64,000 nucleotides of DNA from an uncultured Lachnospiraceae bacterium (lineage in GTDB: Bacteria > Bacillota > Clostridia > Lachnospirales > Lachnospiraceae). Within the stretch, counting starts at the first letter, position 1; each line of letters begins with the position of its first letter. Position numbers and translations under genes: made by a program. The stretch is taken from positions 124,001-188,000 of the forward strand of contig CALWIA010000015.1 in the NCBI GenBank assembly GCA_944380605.1, read 5' to 3'. The notes beneath the pieces were generated by a model. The model ran no database searches and had not been told where the DNA came from. It was given only the letters and a program-made list of their open reading frames with translations. Shown piece by piece: positions 63,668 through 64,000 of this stretch.

Positions 63668-64000
63668 ATGAACAAAAAAGAAGTTGCGGAAATCCGGAAA
63701 CAGTTCACGCCGGACCGCTGTGCCATCACCCGTATCTGCGGCTGCTATGTAGACGCGGAAAAGAACATCAAGACCCAGTTGAAAGAAGCGTTTCTCTCCC
63801 TTCCGGAGGAAGACGCCTTCAAATATCTGGACATTTTCAAGAAGACGCTCTCCGGCTCCATAGGCCGCAGCCTGCTGAACCTGGATTTCCCTCTGGAAGA
63901 AGAACAGGAAGGCGGAAAGCAGGAGTTTCTCCTGCGCCTGCTGCACAGCCGTTTAAAAGATGACAGCCTGCTGGAAGAATTCTACAGCCGCGTCATTGAG
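63668..64000 (+). CDS. DUF4317 family protein, 5' part only
   Basis: The first 111 residues of a protein that runs past the window end. MNKKEVAEIRKQFTPDRCAI, TRICGCYVDAEKNIKTQLKE and LPEEDAFKYLDIFKKTLSGS match the start of DUF4317 proteins, common in Lachnospiraceae and related Clostridia and of unknown function. ATG 63668 has AGAAAGGAATTGCGTT upstream and its own promoter divergent from the tRNAs. Confidence 0.88.
   Translation, partial: MNKKEVAEIRKQFTPDRCAITRICGCYVDAEKNIKTQLKEAFLSLPEEDAFKYLDIFKKTLSGSIGRSLLNLDFPLEEEQEGGKQEFLLRLLHSRLKDDSLLEEFYSRVIE

Overview
The window looks like chromosome from a GC-rich Bacillota, most likely a Lachnospiraceae-type Clostridium relative. Pointers are a DUF4317 gene, an L,D-transpeptidase with clostridial W-rich repeats and choline-binding-type repeats, the Gram-positive pst-phoU-phoPR order, two ABC-F ATPases, strong AGGAGG ribosome sites and no outer-membrane genes. 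This is inference from gene content; there is no rRNA here. Almost everything is on the minus strand. The plus strand carries a YkgJ-like protein (17408), an L,D-transpeptidase (36946) and the start of a DUF4317 gene (63668).

Layout. 1-3192: end of an ABC-F gene, a HIT protein, pyrC and a small XRE regulator. 3261-17188: surface-glycan operon A, transcribed leftward from about 17.2 kb. It holds a complete GDP-D-glycero-alpha-D-manno-heptose set (hddC, hddA, gmhB, gmhA), a CDP-6-deoxyhexose branch (rfbF, rfbG, rfbH), two GT2 enzymes, LicD and three large GT-C-like membrane proteins. 17408-19409: YkgJ-like protein and a convergent MATE transporter. 19436-36781: surface-glycan operon B, with a Wzm/Wzt ABC exporter, a 1318-residue multidomain enzyme, rfbC, DUF2142 and DUF2304 proteins, GT2 enzymes, two flippases, an ATP-grasp enzyme and two PLP enzymes. 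36946-38445: L,D-transpeptidase. 38525-47897: methyltransferase, a GT8-GT2-GT2 protein, glf, a GlgX-like protein without catalytic residues, an ABC-F protein and exoA. 48013-54608: pstSCAB-phoU-phoP-phoR. 54962-55962: a Panacea/PemK-like toxin-antitoxin pair beside tRNA-Gly. 56348-59531: sugar isomerase and two Gfo/Idh/MocA oxidoreductases. 59651-63052: pxpA-pxpC-pxpB and a class IV aminotransferase. 63187-64000: a regulator remnant, tRNA-Gly, tRNA-Phe and the start of a DUF4317 gene.

How it fits together. Operons A, B and the glf block together look like a large cell-surface polysaccharide locus. Heptose, a 6-deoxyhexose and galactofuranose would be activated in the cytosol, assembled by GT2/GT8 enzymes, and exported by Wzm/Wzt or flipped by the two MOP-type flippases. 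Further decoration could occur outside by GT-C-type proteins using polyprenyl-phosphate sugars. No initiating phosphoglycosyltransferase, Wzy polymerase, rfbA/B/D or CDP-sugar reductase was recognised, so parts of the pathway must lie elsewhere.

Strongest leads: (1) the 1318-residue protein starts with methyltransferase, kinase-like and coiled-coil segments in the order of the O-antigen chain terminator WbdD, is fused to two glycosyltransferases, and sits beside a Wzt with a C-terminal cargo-type domain; (2) PstS has its two halves in the reverse of the usual order, like a circular permutation; (3) the GlgX-like protein has lost all three GH13 catalytic residues.
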